Made by a program: the position numbers and the translations under genes. Under the pieces are notes generated by a model. That model made no database searches. It saw only the letters and a list, made by a program, of their open reading frames with translations, and was not told the DNA's origin. Positions 43,484 to 51,376 of a stretch of DNA of 51,376 nucleotides are shown piece after piece. The first letter of the stretch is position 1. The number at the start of each line of letters is the position of its first letter. Source of the stretch: an uncultured Odoribacter sp. (GTDB taxonomy: Bacteria > Bacteroidota > Bacteroidia > Bacteroidales > Marinifilaceae). The stretch lies in the NCBI GenBank assembly GCA_900544025.1, contig UQTM01000020.1, forward strand, positions 1-51,376. The letters are read 5' to 3'.

Positions 43484-45598
43484 ATGACGATTAAGGAAGA
43501 CATAACGTGGCGTACTGCACTGGTGTACCTTTTGGTTGTCGTAATAGCGGTCGGTGTCGTGATGAAGGCTTTCGCGGTGATGACGATCGAGGGGGAAAAA
43601 TGGCGAAAAATGGCTGCTCCGGGAAACATTCCGGTACGTCCGGTGAAGGTGGCCCCCAGCCGGGGAGATATTTGTGCCGCCGATGGGCGTATATTGGCCA
43701 CTTCCGTTCCGTTTTATGAGTTGCGTTTCGATCCGGTGGCTGTCGATAAGAAAATTTTTCAGGAGCAGGTAGATAGTTTGGCGTTATGCCTTTCCCAGTT
43801 TTTTGGGGATGGCAGCAAAGCCTATTATAAGAATAAACTGGAAGCGGCACGTAACCGGAAGCCGCGTCCCGACCGTTACCTGCTGATCAATAACCGGCGG
43901 GTGAATCATACGGAGTTAAAGAAAATCCGGCAATTCCCGATTTTCAGATTAGGAAAGAACAAGGGAGGTTTTCAGGCGATTGTAAATAATAAACGCTTGC
44001 AGCCGCATGTCAATCTGGCTACCCGGACGATCGGTTATTTAAACGAAGCTTCCGATGGAACGTTTGAAGGCCGTGTCGGATTGGAAGGAGCGTTCGAAAA
44101 CTATTTGAAGGGACAATACGGAGTGGGGATCAGGCGGATGATGTCGGGGACCTGGATGGTGGTGACCGAAAAAGAGCCGGTGGACGGGGAGGATGTCGTG
44201 ACAACGATAGACGTGGACTATCAGGATATTACCCAGCATGCTTTGCTACGGCAGATGGAAAGTTACGGAGCGATGAAGGGAACGGCGATCCTGATGGAAG
44301 TAAAAACCGGGGATATTAAAGCGATTGCCAACCTGACCCGGACTGCATCGGGTGGTTATACCGAAAGCCTGAATTATGCGATTAGCGAGGCGGGGGAGCC
44401 GGGCTCGGTGATCAAAGCGGCTACGGTAATTGCTTTATTGGAGGACGATTGTGTTGCGGCATACGATACGATCGATCTGGGGACAACCGGAAAATATAAG
44501 TTTTACGACCGTACTTTCACAGAATCAGACGGTAAAGGAATGGGACGGGTTACCCTGAAAAGGATTTTGGAAAAATCGTCGAACGGTATTACAAAGTTAG
44601 TGTTCGATCATTATAAAAGCCGTCCTGAAAAGTTTGTAAACCGATGGTATTCCATGGGCCTGGATAAAAAGGTGGGGGTATGCCTGAAGGGGGAAGCAGA
44701 TCCTTATATTAAGTATCCGAACGATAAAACCTGGAACGGGGCCACTTTGCCTTCTATGAGTATCGGGTATGAGTTGCAGCTCACCCCCTTGCAGATATTG
44801 GCTTTTTATAATGCTATCGCTAACGATGGGCAGCGGATGAAGCCCCGGCTGGTAAAGGAAATCCGGAATCGCGGAGAGGTGATAAAAACTTTCGATACGG
44901 AAAAGGTAGGCGGAAGGATTTGCAGCCGCCGGACTTTGGAAACGGTGAAAGAGATGCTGGAGGGGGTTGTGGAGAACGGAACGGCTAAAAATATTTATAC
45001 GCCGAAATACCGGATTGCCGGAAAAACCGGAACGGCCTGGATTGCCGACGGAACGAAGGGATACCGGGTGAGAAAATACCGGGCCAGTTTCGCCGGGTAT
45101 TTCCCTGCGGAAGATCCGCTTTATTCCTGTATTGTGGTGATCGACGAACCGACACGCGGTTTTTATGCGAATGTGGTGTCGGCTACCGTTTTCCGGGAAA
45201 TTGCAGATAAGGTGTATTCTATGGCGTATGTAAAATACGGAAAACCGGATTACGAGGCCGATCCTTCGTTGCCTGTCAGCAAAAACGGTTTACGGGAAGA
45301 TTTCCTGACGATTTTCAATGAATTGGATATGGATATCGACGGGAAACAGGAAACCCGGGGAGCGGATTGGGTAATCACAGCCAGTAACGAGGGAGAAAAT
45401 GTGTTGATAAAGCCCCGCCGGATTACCTATTCGACGGTGCCTAACGTAAAAGGGATGGGATTGCGGGATGCTTTGTTTGTTTTGGAAAACTCGGGTTTGA
45501 AGGTTGGCATAAGCGGGGCGGGCATGGTGCAAAAGCAGTCGCTTCAACCGGGTGAAAATGTGGCAAAAGGCAGTTATATACATATAGAATTAAGGTAA
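43484..45598 (+). CDS. ftsI: Septal peptidoglycan transpeptidase FtsI (PBP2b/PBP3 type) with PASTA domain
   Basis: A 704-residue class B penicillin-binding protein that cross-links septal peptidoglycan. One N-terminal membrane helix (about 10-32) and a dimerisation domain precede the transpeptidase domain. The active-site motifs are Ser308-x-x-Lys311 in EPGSVIKAA, SSN in EKSSNGI and KTG in AGKTGTAW. A single C-terminal PASTA domain (about 645-704, VPNVKGMGLRDAL) is present, as in several Bacteroidetes members. The frame begins GTG-ATG at 43481-43486; I use the ATG. It overlaps nothing and follows ftsL by five bases. Confidence 0.96.
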   Translation: MTIKEDITWRTALVYLLVVVIAVGVVMKAFAVMTIEGEKWRKMAAPGNIPVRPVKVAPSRGDICAADGRILATSVPFYELRFDPVAVDKKIFQEQVDSLALCLSQFFGDGSKAYYKNKLEAARNRKPRPDRYLLINNRRVNHTELKKIRQFPIFRLGKNKGGFQAIVNNKRLQPHVNLATRTIGYLNEASDGTFEGRVGLEGAFENYLKGQYGVGIRRMMSGTWMVVTEKEPVDGEDVVTTIDVDYQDITQHALLRQMESYGAMKGTAILMEVKTGDIKAIANLTRTASGGYTESLNYAISEAGEPGSVIKAATVIALLEDDCVAAYDTIDLGTTGKYKFYDRTFTESDGKGMGRVTLKRILEKSSNGITKLVFDHYKSRPEKFVNRWYSMGLDKKVGVCLKGEADPYIKYPNDKTWNGATLPSMSIGYELQLTPLQILAFYNAIANDGQRMKPRLVKEIRNRGEVIKTFDTEKVGGRICSRRTLETVKEMLEGVVENGTAKNIYTPKYRIAGKTGTAWIADGTKGYRVRKYRASFAGYFPAEDPLYSCIVVIDEPTRGFYANVVSATVFREIADKVYSMAYVKYGKPDYEADPSLPVSKNGLREDFLTIFNELDMDIDGKQETRGADWVITASNEGENVLIKPRRITYSTVPNVKGMGLRDALFVLENSGLKVGISGAGMVQKQSLQPGENVAKGSYIHIELR

Positions 45599-45635
45599 AG
45601 TCCGTTAGATTTAGCGGTAAGAAATTGATACAGAT

Positions 45636-47090
45636 ATGAAGACATTGAAAGAATTATTGGCAGGTGTTTCATTTAGTGGAAAGATCGGGGATGAAGCCGG
45701 GAGAGTGAACGCCGTTCATTTCGATTCGAGGAAAGTGGGACAGGGCGATTTATTCGTAGCCCAACGTGGTGTTAGCGTGGACGGACATGCTTTTATCGAT
45801 AAAGCGGTGGCTGCCGGAGCTGTTGCCGTGATTTGCGAGGAGTTGCCGGAGAAACGGGCTGTCGGTGTCAGTTATCTGCTTGTTCCCGATTCTGCTTATG
45901 CCTTGGGGGTGATTGCCGGGAATTTTTATAATAATCCTTCGCAGGAATTAAAGCTGGTGGGGGTAACCGGAACGAACGGAAAAACGACAACCGCAACTCT
46001 GCTGTATGAACTGGTACGTTTATCGGGTAAAAAAGCGGGTTTATTATCCACGGTGTGTAATTATATCGGAGATGAGAAATCGGCATCCACCCATACTACC
46101 CCCGATGCTTTGGCGATCAATGCGCTGTTGCGGAAAATGGCAGATGCCGGATGTGAATATTGTTTTATGGAGGCCAGTTCGCACTCCATTCACCAGAAAC
46201 GTATTGCAGGTTTGGATTTCGACGGGGCGATCTTTTCGAATATCACTCACGATCATTTAGATTATCACAAGACTTTCAAAGCATATATAGAAGCTAAAAA
46301 AGCTTTTTTCGATCATTTGCCCGCCCATGCTTTCGCTCTGACGAATGCCGACGATAAGAATGGGTCGGTGATGCTGCAAAACACGGTAGCCCGCAAATTC
46401 ACTTATTCCTGTCGCACGATGGCCGATTTCAACGGAAAAGTGGTTGAAAAGCATCTGGACGGCACTTTGCTGAAATTGGACGGGAGCGAGGTTTGGACGA
46501 AGTTTACAGGCGATTTCAATGCTTATAATATCTTGGCCGTATATGCCGCAGCCTGTTTGCTGGGTTTTCCGAAAGAGGACGTCTTGAAATATGTGAGCGA
46601 TCTGGTTCCGGTGTCGGGACGGTTCGAAACGTTGATCTCTCCTGCCGGAGTGATGGCGGTGGTCGATTATGCACATACGCCGGATGCGCTGGAAAATGTG
46701 CTTTCGACGATCGGAGGATTGAAAGGGAAGAATAATTCGGTGATTACGGTAGTGGGAGCCGGAGGCGACCGCGATAAGACCAAACGCCCGGAAATGGCGG
46801 ATGCCGCTTGCCGGTATAGCGATAAGGTGATCCTTACCTCCGATAATCCCCGGAGCGAAGAGCCGGAGGATATTATCCGGGATATGCAGGCCGGTGTGAA
46901 GGAAGAATATTTACCGAAGGTCGTTTCGATCACCGACCGGAAGGAGGCGATCAGGGTTGCTTTAGGGATGGCTTCTAAGGGAGACATCGTGCTGGTGGCC
47001 GGTAAAGGACATGAAAATTATCAGGAAATAAAAGGGGTAAAACATCATTTCGACGATAAAGAAGTGATCCGGGAAATTTTTCAATTATAA
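45636..47090 (+). CDS. murE: UDP-MurNAc-tripeptide synthetase MurE (meso-DAP adding)
   Basis: A 484-residue cytoplasmic Mur ligase adding the third residue of the peptidoglycan stem peptide. The ATP-binding loop is TGTNGKTTT (111-119), and the UDP-substrate and metal sites include HTTPDAL and ITHDHLDYHKT. The specificity motif is D-N-P-R at 403-406, the signature of meso-diaminopimelate enzymes rather than the lysine type. It lies 37 bases after ftsI and 57 bases before mraY. Confidence 0.98.
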   Translation: MKTLKELLAGVSFSGKIGDEAGRVNAVHFDSRKVGQGDLFVAQRGVSVDGHAFIDKAVAAGAVAVICEELPEKRAVGVSYLLVPDSAYALGVIAGNFYNNPSQELKLVGVTGTNGKTTTATLLYELVRLSGKKAGLLSTVCNYIGDEKSASTHTTPDALAINALLRKMADAGCEYCFMEASSHSIHQKRIAGLDFDGAIFSNITHDHLDYHKTFKAYIEAKKAFFDHLPAHAFALTNADDKNGSVMLQNTVARKFTYSCRTMADFNGKVVEKHLDGTLLKLDGSEVWTKFTGDFNAYNILAVYAAACLLGFPKEDVLKYVSDLVPVSGRFETLISPAGVMAVVDYAHTPDALENVLSTIGGLKGKNNSVITVVGAGGDRDKTKRPEMADAACRYSDKVILTSDNPRSEEPEDIIRDMQAGVKEEYLPKVVSITDRKEAIRVALGMASKGDIVLVAGKGHENYQEIKGVKHHFDDKEVIREIFQL

Positions 47091-47147
47091 TAAAAAGAGT
47101 ATTCACATAAGCCGGATACCGGCGGGTTATTTTAATTTGTTACTGTT

Positions 47148-48398
47148 ATGTTGTATTATTTGTTTCAATATCTGGAGGAACTGAATGTACCGGGAGCCGG
47201 GCTGTTCCAGTATATTACGTTTCGTTCTGCCTGTGCGATCATCTTGTCGTTGATCATTGCCACTGTTTTTGGGCGGCGGGCAATCCGGATATTGCAGAAA
47301 CAGCAGATCGGAGAGGAAATCCGTGACCTCGGTCTGGAAGGCCAGATGCAGAAAAAAGGAACTCCTACGATGGGAGGAGTGATTATTTTGCTGGCGATTC
47401 TGATTCCGGTGTTACTTTTTGCCCGCCTGGACAATATATATATACAGTTGATGCTGATTTCGACCGTGTGGTTGGGGCTGATTGGGTTTGCCGACGATTA
47501 TATCAAGGTGTTTCGCAAGCATAAAGAGGGATTGAAAGGACGTTTTAAAGTGATCGGACAGGTCGGGCTGGGGTTAATTGTCGGCTTGACGCTTTATGCC
47601 AGCGATGATGTGGTGATCCGGGAACGGGCTTCGATTTCAGAGGTCGGGATCGTTACCAGTACGGTAGATGAAGGTTTCCGGGATGAAGGCAGAACACAGG
47701 TATTGACCAAAGATGTAAAATCGACTAAAACGACTATCCCCTTTTTTAAAGACAATGAATTCGATTATGCCTGGTTTACTTCGTGGGCAGGTCCCTATGC
47801 AGAGGCTTTAGGCTGGGTGTTGTTCGTGATCGTGACTATTTTTATTATTACGGCCGTATCGAACGGGGCGAATCTCACCGACGGACTCGACGGACTGGCC
47901 ACCGGGACTTCGGCGATAGTCGGAGTTACGCTCGGAATATTGGCCTATGTGTCGGGTAGTATGGTGTATGCCGATTATCTGAATATTATGTATATCCCTC
48001 ATTCCGGGGAACTTGTCGTGTTTATTTCGGCCTTTATCGGGGCGACGATCGGTTTCTTGTGGTATAATTCTTTCCCGGCACAGGTATTTATGGGAGATAC
48101 GGGAAGTTTGTCTTTAGGGGGGATTATTGCCGTGTTTGCAATCATTATCCATAAAGAGTTGCTGATTCCGATTCTATGCGGGATATTCCTGATGGAAAAC
48201 CTTTCGGTGGTTATGCAGGTGAGTTATTTTAAATATACAAAGAAGAGATTCGGAGAAGGGAGGCGCGTCTTTTTAATGGCACCGCTGCATCACCATTTCC
48301 AGAAAAAAGGGATTCCGGAGCCTAAGATCGTCACCCGGTTTTGGATTATAGGGATTATTTTGGCCGTATTGACGATTGTTACGTTAAAGATGCGATAA
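47148..48398 (+). CDS. mraY: Phospho-MurNAc-pentapeptide transferase MraY
   Basis: A 416-residue polytopic inner-membrane enzyme that makes lipid I from UDP-MurNAc-pentapeptide and undecaprenyl phosphate. Catalytic motifs are FADDYIKVFRKHKEGLKGR, NGANLTDGLDGLATG and the terminal-half MAPLHHHFQKKG. It is about 55 residues longer than the E. coli enzyme; the extra sequence lies at about 145-215 as a hydrophilic stretch between helices (VVIRERASISEVG to FKDNEFDYAW). I recall this insertion as common in Bacteroidetes. Confidence 0.98.
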   Translation: MLYYLFQYLEELNVPGAGLFQYITFRSACAIILSLIIATVFGRRAIRILQKQQIGEEIRDLGLEGQMQKKGTPTMGGVIILLAILIPVLLFARLDNIYIQLMLISTVWLGLIGFADDYIKVFRKHKEGLKGRFKVIGQVGLGLIVGLTLYASDDVVIRERASISEVGIVTSTVDEGFRDEGRTQVLTKDVKSTKTTIPFFKDNEFDYAWFTSWAGPYAEALGWVLFVIVTIFIITAVSNGANLTDGLDGLATGTSAIVGVTLGILAYVSGSMVYADYLNIMYIPHSGELVVFISAFIGATIGFLWYNSFPAQVFMGDTGSLSLGGIIAVFAIIIHKELLIPILCGIFLMENLSVVMQVSYFKYTKKRFGEGRRVFLMAPLHHHFQKKGIPEPKIVTRFWIIGIILAVLTIVTLKMR

Positions 48399-48435
48399 AT
48401 CAGGAAGATCCTGAAACGATTAATTGAAAATAGTA

Positions 48436-49776
48436 ATGAAAAAGCTGGTTATTTTAGGTGGAGGTGAAAGCGGAGTCGGTGCTGCTTTTCTGGGGAGGAA
48501 ACTCGGTTATGAAGTATTTTTGTCGGATAAAGGAAAATTAGCCGATAAATATCGTAAGGTGTTGCAGGAGAATGGATTTGAATACGAGGAAGGACAACAT
48601 AGCGAAGAGCGGATTTTTAAGGCGGATCTGGTGGTGAAAAGTCCGGGGATTCCGGATACCGTCCCCATGATCGTGCAATTGAGGGAAAAAGAAATCGAAG
48701 TGATTTCCGAAATTGAATTTGCAGGCCGCCATTCGGATGCAAAAATGGTATGTATCACCGGAAGCAACGGGAAGACCACCACCACCTTACTGATTCATCA
48801 TATTTTGACGCAAGCCGGTAAAGATGCCGGATTGGCCGGAAATGTGGGGAATAGCCTGGCGGCTCAGGTGGCGGAGAATGCACATCCGTTGTATGTGGTG
48901 GAACTTTCCAGTTTTCAGTTGGACGGAATGTTCCGGTTCCGGGCGGATATTGCCGTATTGACTAATATTACTCCCGACCATTTGGATCGCTACGATCATA
49001 AATTCGAGAATTATATCGATGCTAAATTCAGAATATTGAATAATATGCGTCCTTCCGATTTTTTTATTTACGGGGCGGATAGCGAGGTGGTCGAAAAACG
49101 GGTGGAAGGAATGAATATAGAGCCGGAGACAGCTTGTTTTACTTATGGAGAATGTACCGGAGGAACGGGGAATTGTGCCGGAATGGAGGGCGACGATGTC
49201 GTAGTGCGTTTGGGGGATCGGGTTTTTCGTATATCCAAAGAAGAAATCAGTATCCGGGGAAGGCACAATGTATATAATGCTATGGCTGCCATTTTGGCCT
49301 GTATGCGGCTGGGACTGGACGATTCGCAGATAAAAGAGGGGTTACGGAGTTTTCCGCAGGTGGAGCATCGCCTGGAAACCGTGATTGTCCGGGATGGGGT
49401 GACTTATATTAACGATTCCAAAGCGACGAATGTGGATTCGGCGTGGTATGCACTCGACAGTATGACGGCTCCCGTCGTATGGATTGCCGGAGGAACGGAT
49501 AAAGGGAACGATTACAGCGTGCTGTTCGATCTGGTGCGGGCCAAGGTGAAAGTGCTGATCTGCATGGGAGTGGATAACCGGAAATTGATCGATAATTTTT
49601 CGGCGATTTGCGAGGTGGTGGATACGCATTCGCTGGCTGAGGCCGTGACTGCTGCCCGGCGGTATGCGGAAAGCGGGGATACGGTGTTGTTGTCGCCTTG
49701 CTGTGCGAGCTTCGATTTGTTTAAAAATTATGAGAACCGGGGCGAATTATTTAAACAGGCGGTGAAAGAAATGTAA
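48436..49776 (+). CDS. murD: UDP-MurNAc-alanine--D-glutamate ligase MurD
   Basis: A 446-residue cytoplasmic Mur ligase adding D-glutamate to UDP-MurNAc-L-Ala. The N-terminal Rossmann-like start is LGGGESGVGAA, the ATP loop is GSNGKTTTT (109-117), and the substrate and metal sites include NITPDHLDRY and NDSKATN. I start at ATG 48436 (MKKLVILGG) instead of the in-frame TTG four codons earlier, which adds nothing recognisable. It is 37 bases after mraY. Confidence 0.97.
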   Translation: MKKLVILGGGESGVGAAFLGRKLGYEVFLSDKGKLADKYRKVLQENGFEYEEGQHSEERIFKADLVVKSPGIPDTVPMIVQLREKEIEVISEIEFAGRHSDAKMVCITGSNGKTTTTLLIHHILTQAGKDAGLAGNVGNSLAAQVAENAHPLYVVELSSFQLDGMFRFRADIAVLTNITPDHLDRYDHKFENYIDAKFRILNNMRPSDFFIYGADSEVVEKRVEGMNIEPETACFTYGECTGGTGNCAGMEGDDVVVRLGDRVFRISKEEISIRGRHNVYNAMAAILACMRLGLDDSQIKEGLRSFPQVEHRLETVIVRDGVTYINDSKATNVDSAWYALDSMTAPVVWIAGGTDKGNDYSVLFDLVRAKVKVLICMGVDNRKLIDNFSAICEVVDTHSLAEAVTAARRYAESGDTVLLSPCCASFDLFKNYENRGELFKQAVKEM

Positions 49777-49782
49777 GATTTT

Positions 49783-49790
49783 TATCTTTG
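49783..49790 (+). promoter_or_regulatory. Possible internal promoter box upstream of ftsW
   Basis: TATCTTTG, an exact TAnnTTTG match, lies in the 60-base murD-ftsW gap, 46 bases before the ftsW ATG. There is no clear -33 element. It could give ftsW-murG a second transcript. Confidence 0.4.
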
Positions 49791-49836
49791 CCTTTGTTTT
49801 TTACAACGTATAATAACCGATAAACGAACGGAACAG

Positions 49837-51312
49837 ATGTCGAGCATAAAAGAATATCTAAAGTTTAAGGGGGACAAGGTCCTCTGGTCGGTTATTATTA
49901 TGCTGATGCTGGTGTCTGTGATGGTGATTTATTCCTCTACGGGCAGTTTGGCATATCGGGAAAGGGATGGCAACACGACTTATTATTTACTGAAACAGAT
50001 CGGCTTGTTTTTGGGATGTTTGGGGGTGTTGTTCGTTGTACAACGAATTAATTATAGATATTTTACGAAATATGCCGGCACTTGCCTGCTGATCGCCGCG
50101 GGCTTATTGTTGTTTGCCGCTTTCGGGGGAACAAGCATCAACGGGGCGGGACGATGGGTGAGGATACCCTTGGTCGGGCTTACGTTTCAGCCCTCCGAGC
50201 TGGCTAAGATCGCCATTGTTATGTATGTGGCGAAATTGCTGACTTTCGCTCAAAACGACCGGAATTGCGACGATTCCGTATTGAGCCAGTTTTGGCAGCC
50301 GGGCATTGTGATTTTATTGATATTTCATGATAATATCTCTACGGCATTGCTGGTATCCCTGGTATGTTTCCTGATGCTGGTGGTGGCGCGTCTGCGATGG
50401 AAATTACTGGGTAAGATCGTATTGATCGCCGTGCTGATCGGCGGATTGGGGGGAGGGGCTTTGCTGAGTATTCCGCAGGATTCTTTGGAAAAGGTGGCTT
50501 CGGGCGTACCGGTATTGAAACGTCTGCCTACGGCAAGAAGCCGTATCGTATCGTTCTTTTCGAATAAGGAAGCGAACGACGATCATTTGTTTCAGTCGAA
50601 TCAGGCTAAGATCGCCGTGGCGAAAGGAGGACTGATGGGACGGGGCCCTGGGAACGGGATGGCGCGTAATGTGCTGCCTCACTCTTATTCGGATTTCGCC
50701 TATGCGATTATTATCGAAGAATATGGATTGGTGGGAGGCGGATTCGTGATGTTGCTCTATTTGATTATCCTTTTCAGAATCGGAGTGATTGTCAGGCGAT
50801 GTACCCGTATTTATCCGGCTTTGCTGGTTACCGGGCTGGGATTGACGATCGTGTTGCAGGGAATGGTCAATATGGGGGTTTGTGTCGGCTTGTTTCCCGT
50901 AACCGGACAGACTTTGCCTTTGGTGAGTATGGGGGGGACGTCTCTGCTGTTCACCAGTGCATCGCTTGGGATGATTTTAAGTGTGGCGCGTTCTTTCTCG
51001 GAAGAAGGCGAGGCGGAAGAGGCTGCGCTCGCTGCAGGAACGTATGCGGCGGGGAACGATCCGGAGGAGGAGGGATATGATGAGCCGGAGAGCGGATATG
51101 CGGAGAATGAATTGACGGAAGAACCCGTTCAGCCTGTGAGAAAGCGGCGGGGCAGGGTGCAGACGGAGCAGGATGAATTTGTGGAAGACGATATAGAAGT
51201 GATTGGAAATAAAGGGCTCGATCCGGTGGAAGAAGAGCTGGAAGCAAGTGGCAGGGAAGTTCTAAAGGAGCTGAGAAGGCGGGGACGGAGAGGGATGGAT
51301 AATTTAGATTAA
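49837..51312 (+). CDS. ftsW: Septal SEDS glycosyltransferase FtsW with acidic C-terminal tail
   Basis: A 491-residue SEDS-family protein with ten helices that polymerises lipid II at the septum with FtsI. GAGRWVRIPLVGLTFQPSEL (about 100-125), PHSYSDFAYAIIIEEYG and PLVSMGGTSL are the conserved motifs. After the last helix (about residue 385) comes a tail of about 105 residues. It is rich in Glu and Asp, followed by a short basic patch (RKRRGR) and another acidic stretch ending RRRGRRGMDNLD. This tail is not part of the usual SEDS fold and is presumably cytoplasmic. murG starts 12 bases after the stop. Confidence 0.97.
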   Translation: MSSIKEYLKFKGDKVLWSVIIMLMLVSVMVIYSSTGSLAYRERDGNTTYYLLKQIGLFLGCLGVLFVVQRINYRYFTKYAGTCLLIAAGLLLFAAFGGTSINGAGRWVRIPLVGLTFQPSELAKIAIVMYVAKLLTFAQNDRNCDDSVLSQFWQPGIVILLIFHDNISTALLVSLVCFLMLVVARLRWKLLGKIVLIAVLIGGLGGGALLSIPQDSLEKVASGVPVLKRLPTARSRIVSFFSNKEANDDHLFQSNQAKIAVAKGGLMGRGPGNGMARNVLPHSYSDFAYAIIIEEYGLVGGGFVMLLYLIILFRIGVIVRRCTRIYPALLVTGLGLTIVLQGMVNMGVCVGLFPVTGQTLPLVSMGGTSLLFTSASLGMILSVARSFSEEGEAEEAALAAGTYAAGNDPEEEGYDEPESGYAENELTEEPVQPVRKRRGRVQTEQDEFVEDDIEVIGNKGLDPVEEELEASGREVLKELRRRGRRGMDNLD

Positions 51313-51324
51313 AGTTGATGAACT

Positions 51325-51376
51325 ATGAGTAAAAAAGTGATTGTCAGTGGCGGTGGCACCGGGGGACATATTTTCC
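51325..51376 (+). CDS. murG: UDP-GlcNAc transferase MurG, 3'-truncated
   Basis: Only the first 17 codons are in the window. MSKKVIVSGGGTGGHIF contains the GGTGGH loop that marks the N terminus of MurG, which adds GlcNAc to lipid I to make lipid II. Its position after ftsW is the standard cluster order. Confidence 0.93.
   Translation, partial: MSKKVIVSGGGTGGHIF

Overview
The window looks like a piece of a Bacteroidales chromosome, moderate in GC. The supporting signs are: Bacteroidetes-type promoter boxes (TAnnTTTG) ahead of many genes, weak Shine-Dalgarno sequences, serine-type sulfatases and GH2/GH29/GH36-type glycan enzymes, a TGS-domain nucleoside kinase, a BamA-like barrel protein, and the standard mraZ-to-murG division/cell-wall cluster with a meso-diaminopimelate-type MurE. 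A CoA-transferase resembling 4-hydroxybutyrate/butyryl CoA-transferases would fit a butyrate-forming gut lineage such as Odoribacteraceae, but I cannot assign a genus.

Layout. 1-11.4 kb: housekeeping and envelope genes: a 5'-truncated TlpA-like thioredoxin lipoprotein, a 2-hydroxyacid dehydrogenase, tsaD, divergent tamB (apparently with an AUA start), ornithine aminotransferase rocD, and a TGS/uridine-kinase-like nucleoside kinase. 11.8-19.3 kb: a tight three-gene operon of a sugar-porter MFS transporter, a 1096-residue cytoplasmic DUF5107 protein fused to TPR repeats, and a GH2-like lipoprotein. 19.4-23.8 kb: a minus-strand group (BamA-type barrel protein, MATE exporter, lytic transglycosylase) and a plus-strand YqeY protein. 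24.3-34.2 kb: a second glycan operon of GH2, two serine-type S1 sulfatases, a Sip1/raffinose-synthase-family GH36 and a GH29 fucosidase with a discoidin domain. It has no SusC/SusD pair in view. This set could strip sulfate, alpha-galactose/GalNAc, fucose and beta-galactose from sulfated host O-glycans (inference). A terminator and a fragment of an ABC-transporter FtsX-type permease C terminus follow. 34.4-38.9 kb, minus strand: dGTPase, acyl-CoA:carboxylate CoA-transferase, TlpA-like thioredoxin, smpB and a Yip1-like membrane protein.

38.9-41.7 kb is a gene desert of about 2.76 kb just before the division cluster. It is not featureless. It holds three diverged copies of one structured element (A, B, C; about 100-115 bases each). 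Each has an outer stem whose loop sequence is complementary to a segment 3' of the stem, so each can form a pseudoknot. The pairing sequences differ between copies while complementarity is kept. Two copies have promoter-like boxes about 86-88 bases upstream, and copy A is followed by a 22-bp perfect hairpin with a T8 tract. I do not recognise this family, and it is my main candidate for something undescribed. 41.5-51.4 kb: a MraZ box (three AAAGTGG repeats with exact 10-base period) overlaps the mraZ promoter, followed by mraZ, rsmH, ftsL, ftsI, murE, mraY, murD, ftsW and the first 17 codons of murG. FtsW carries an acidic tail of about 105 residues.

All calls come from reading the sequence. 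No database search, fold prediction or structure comparison was run.
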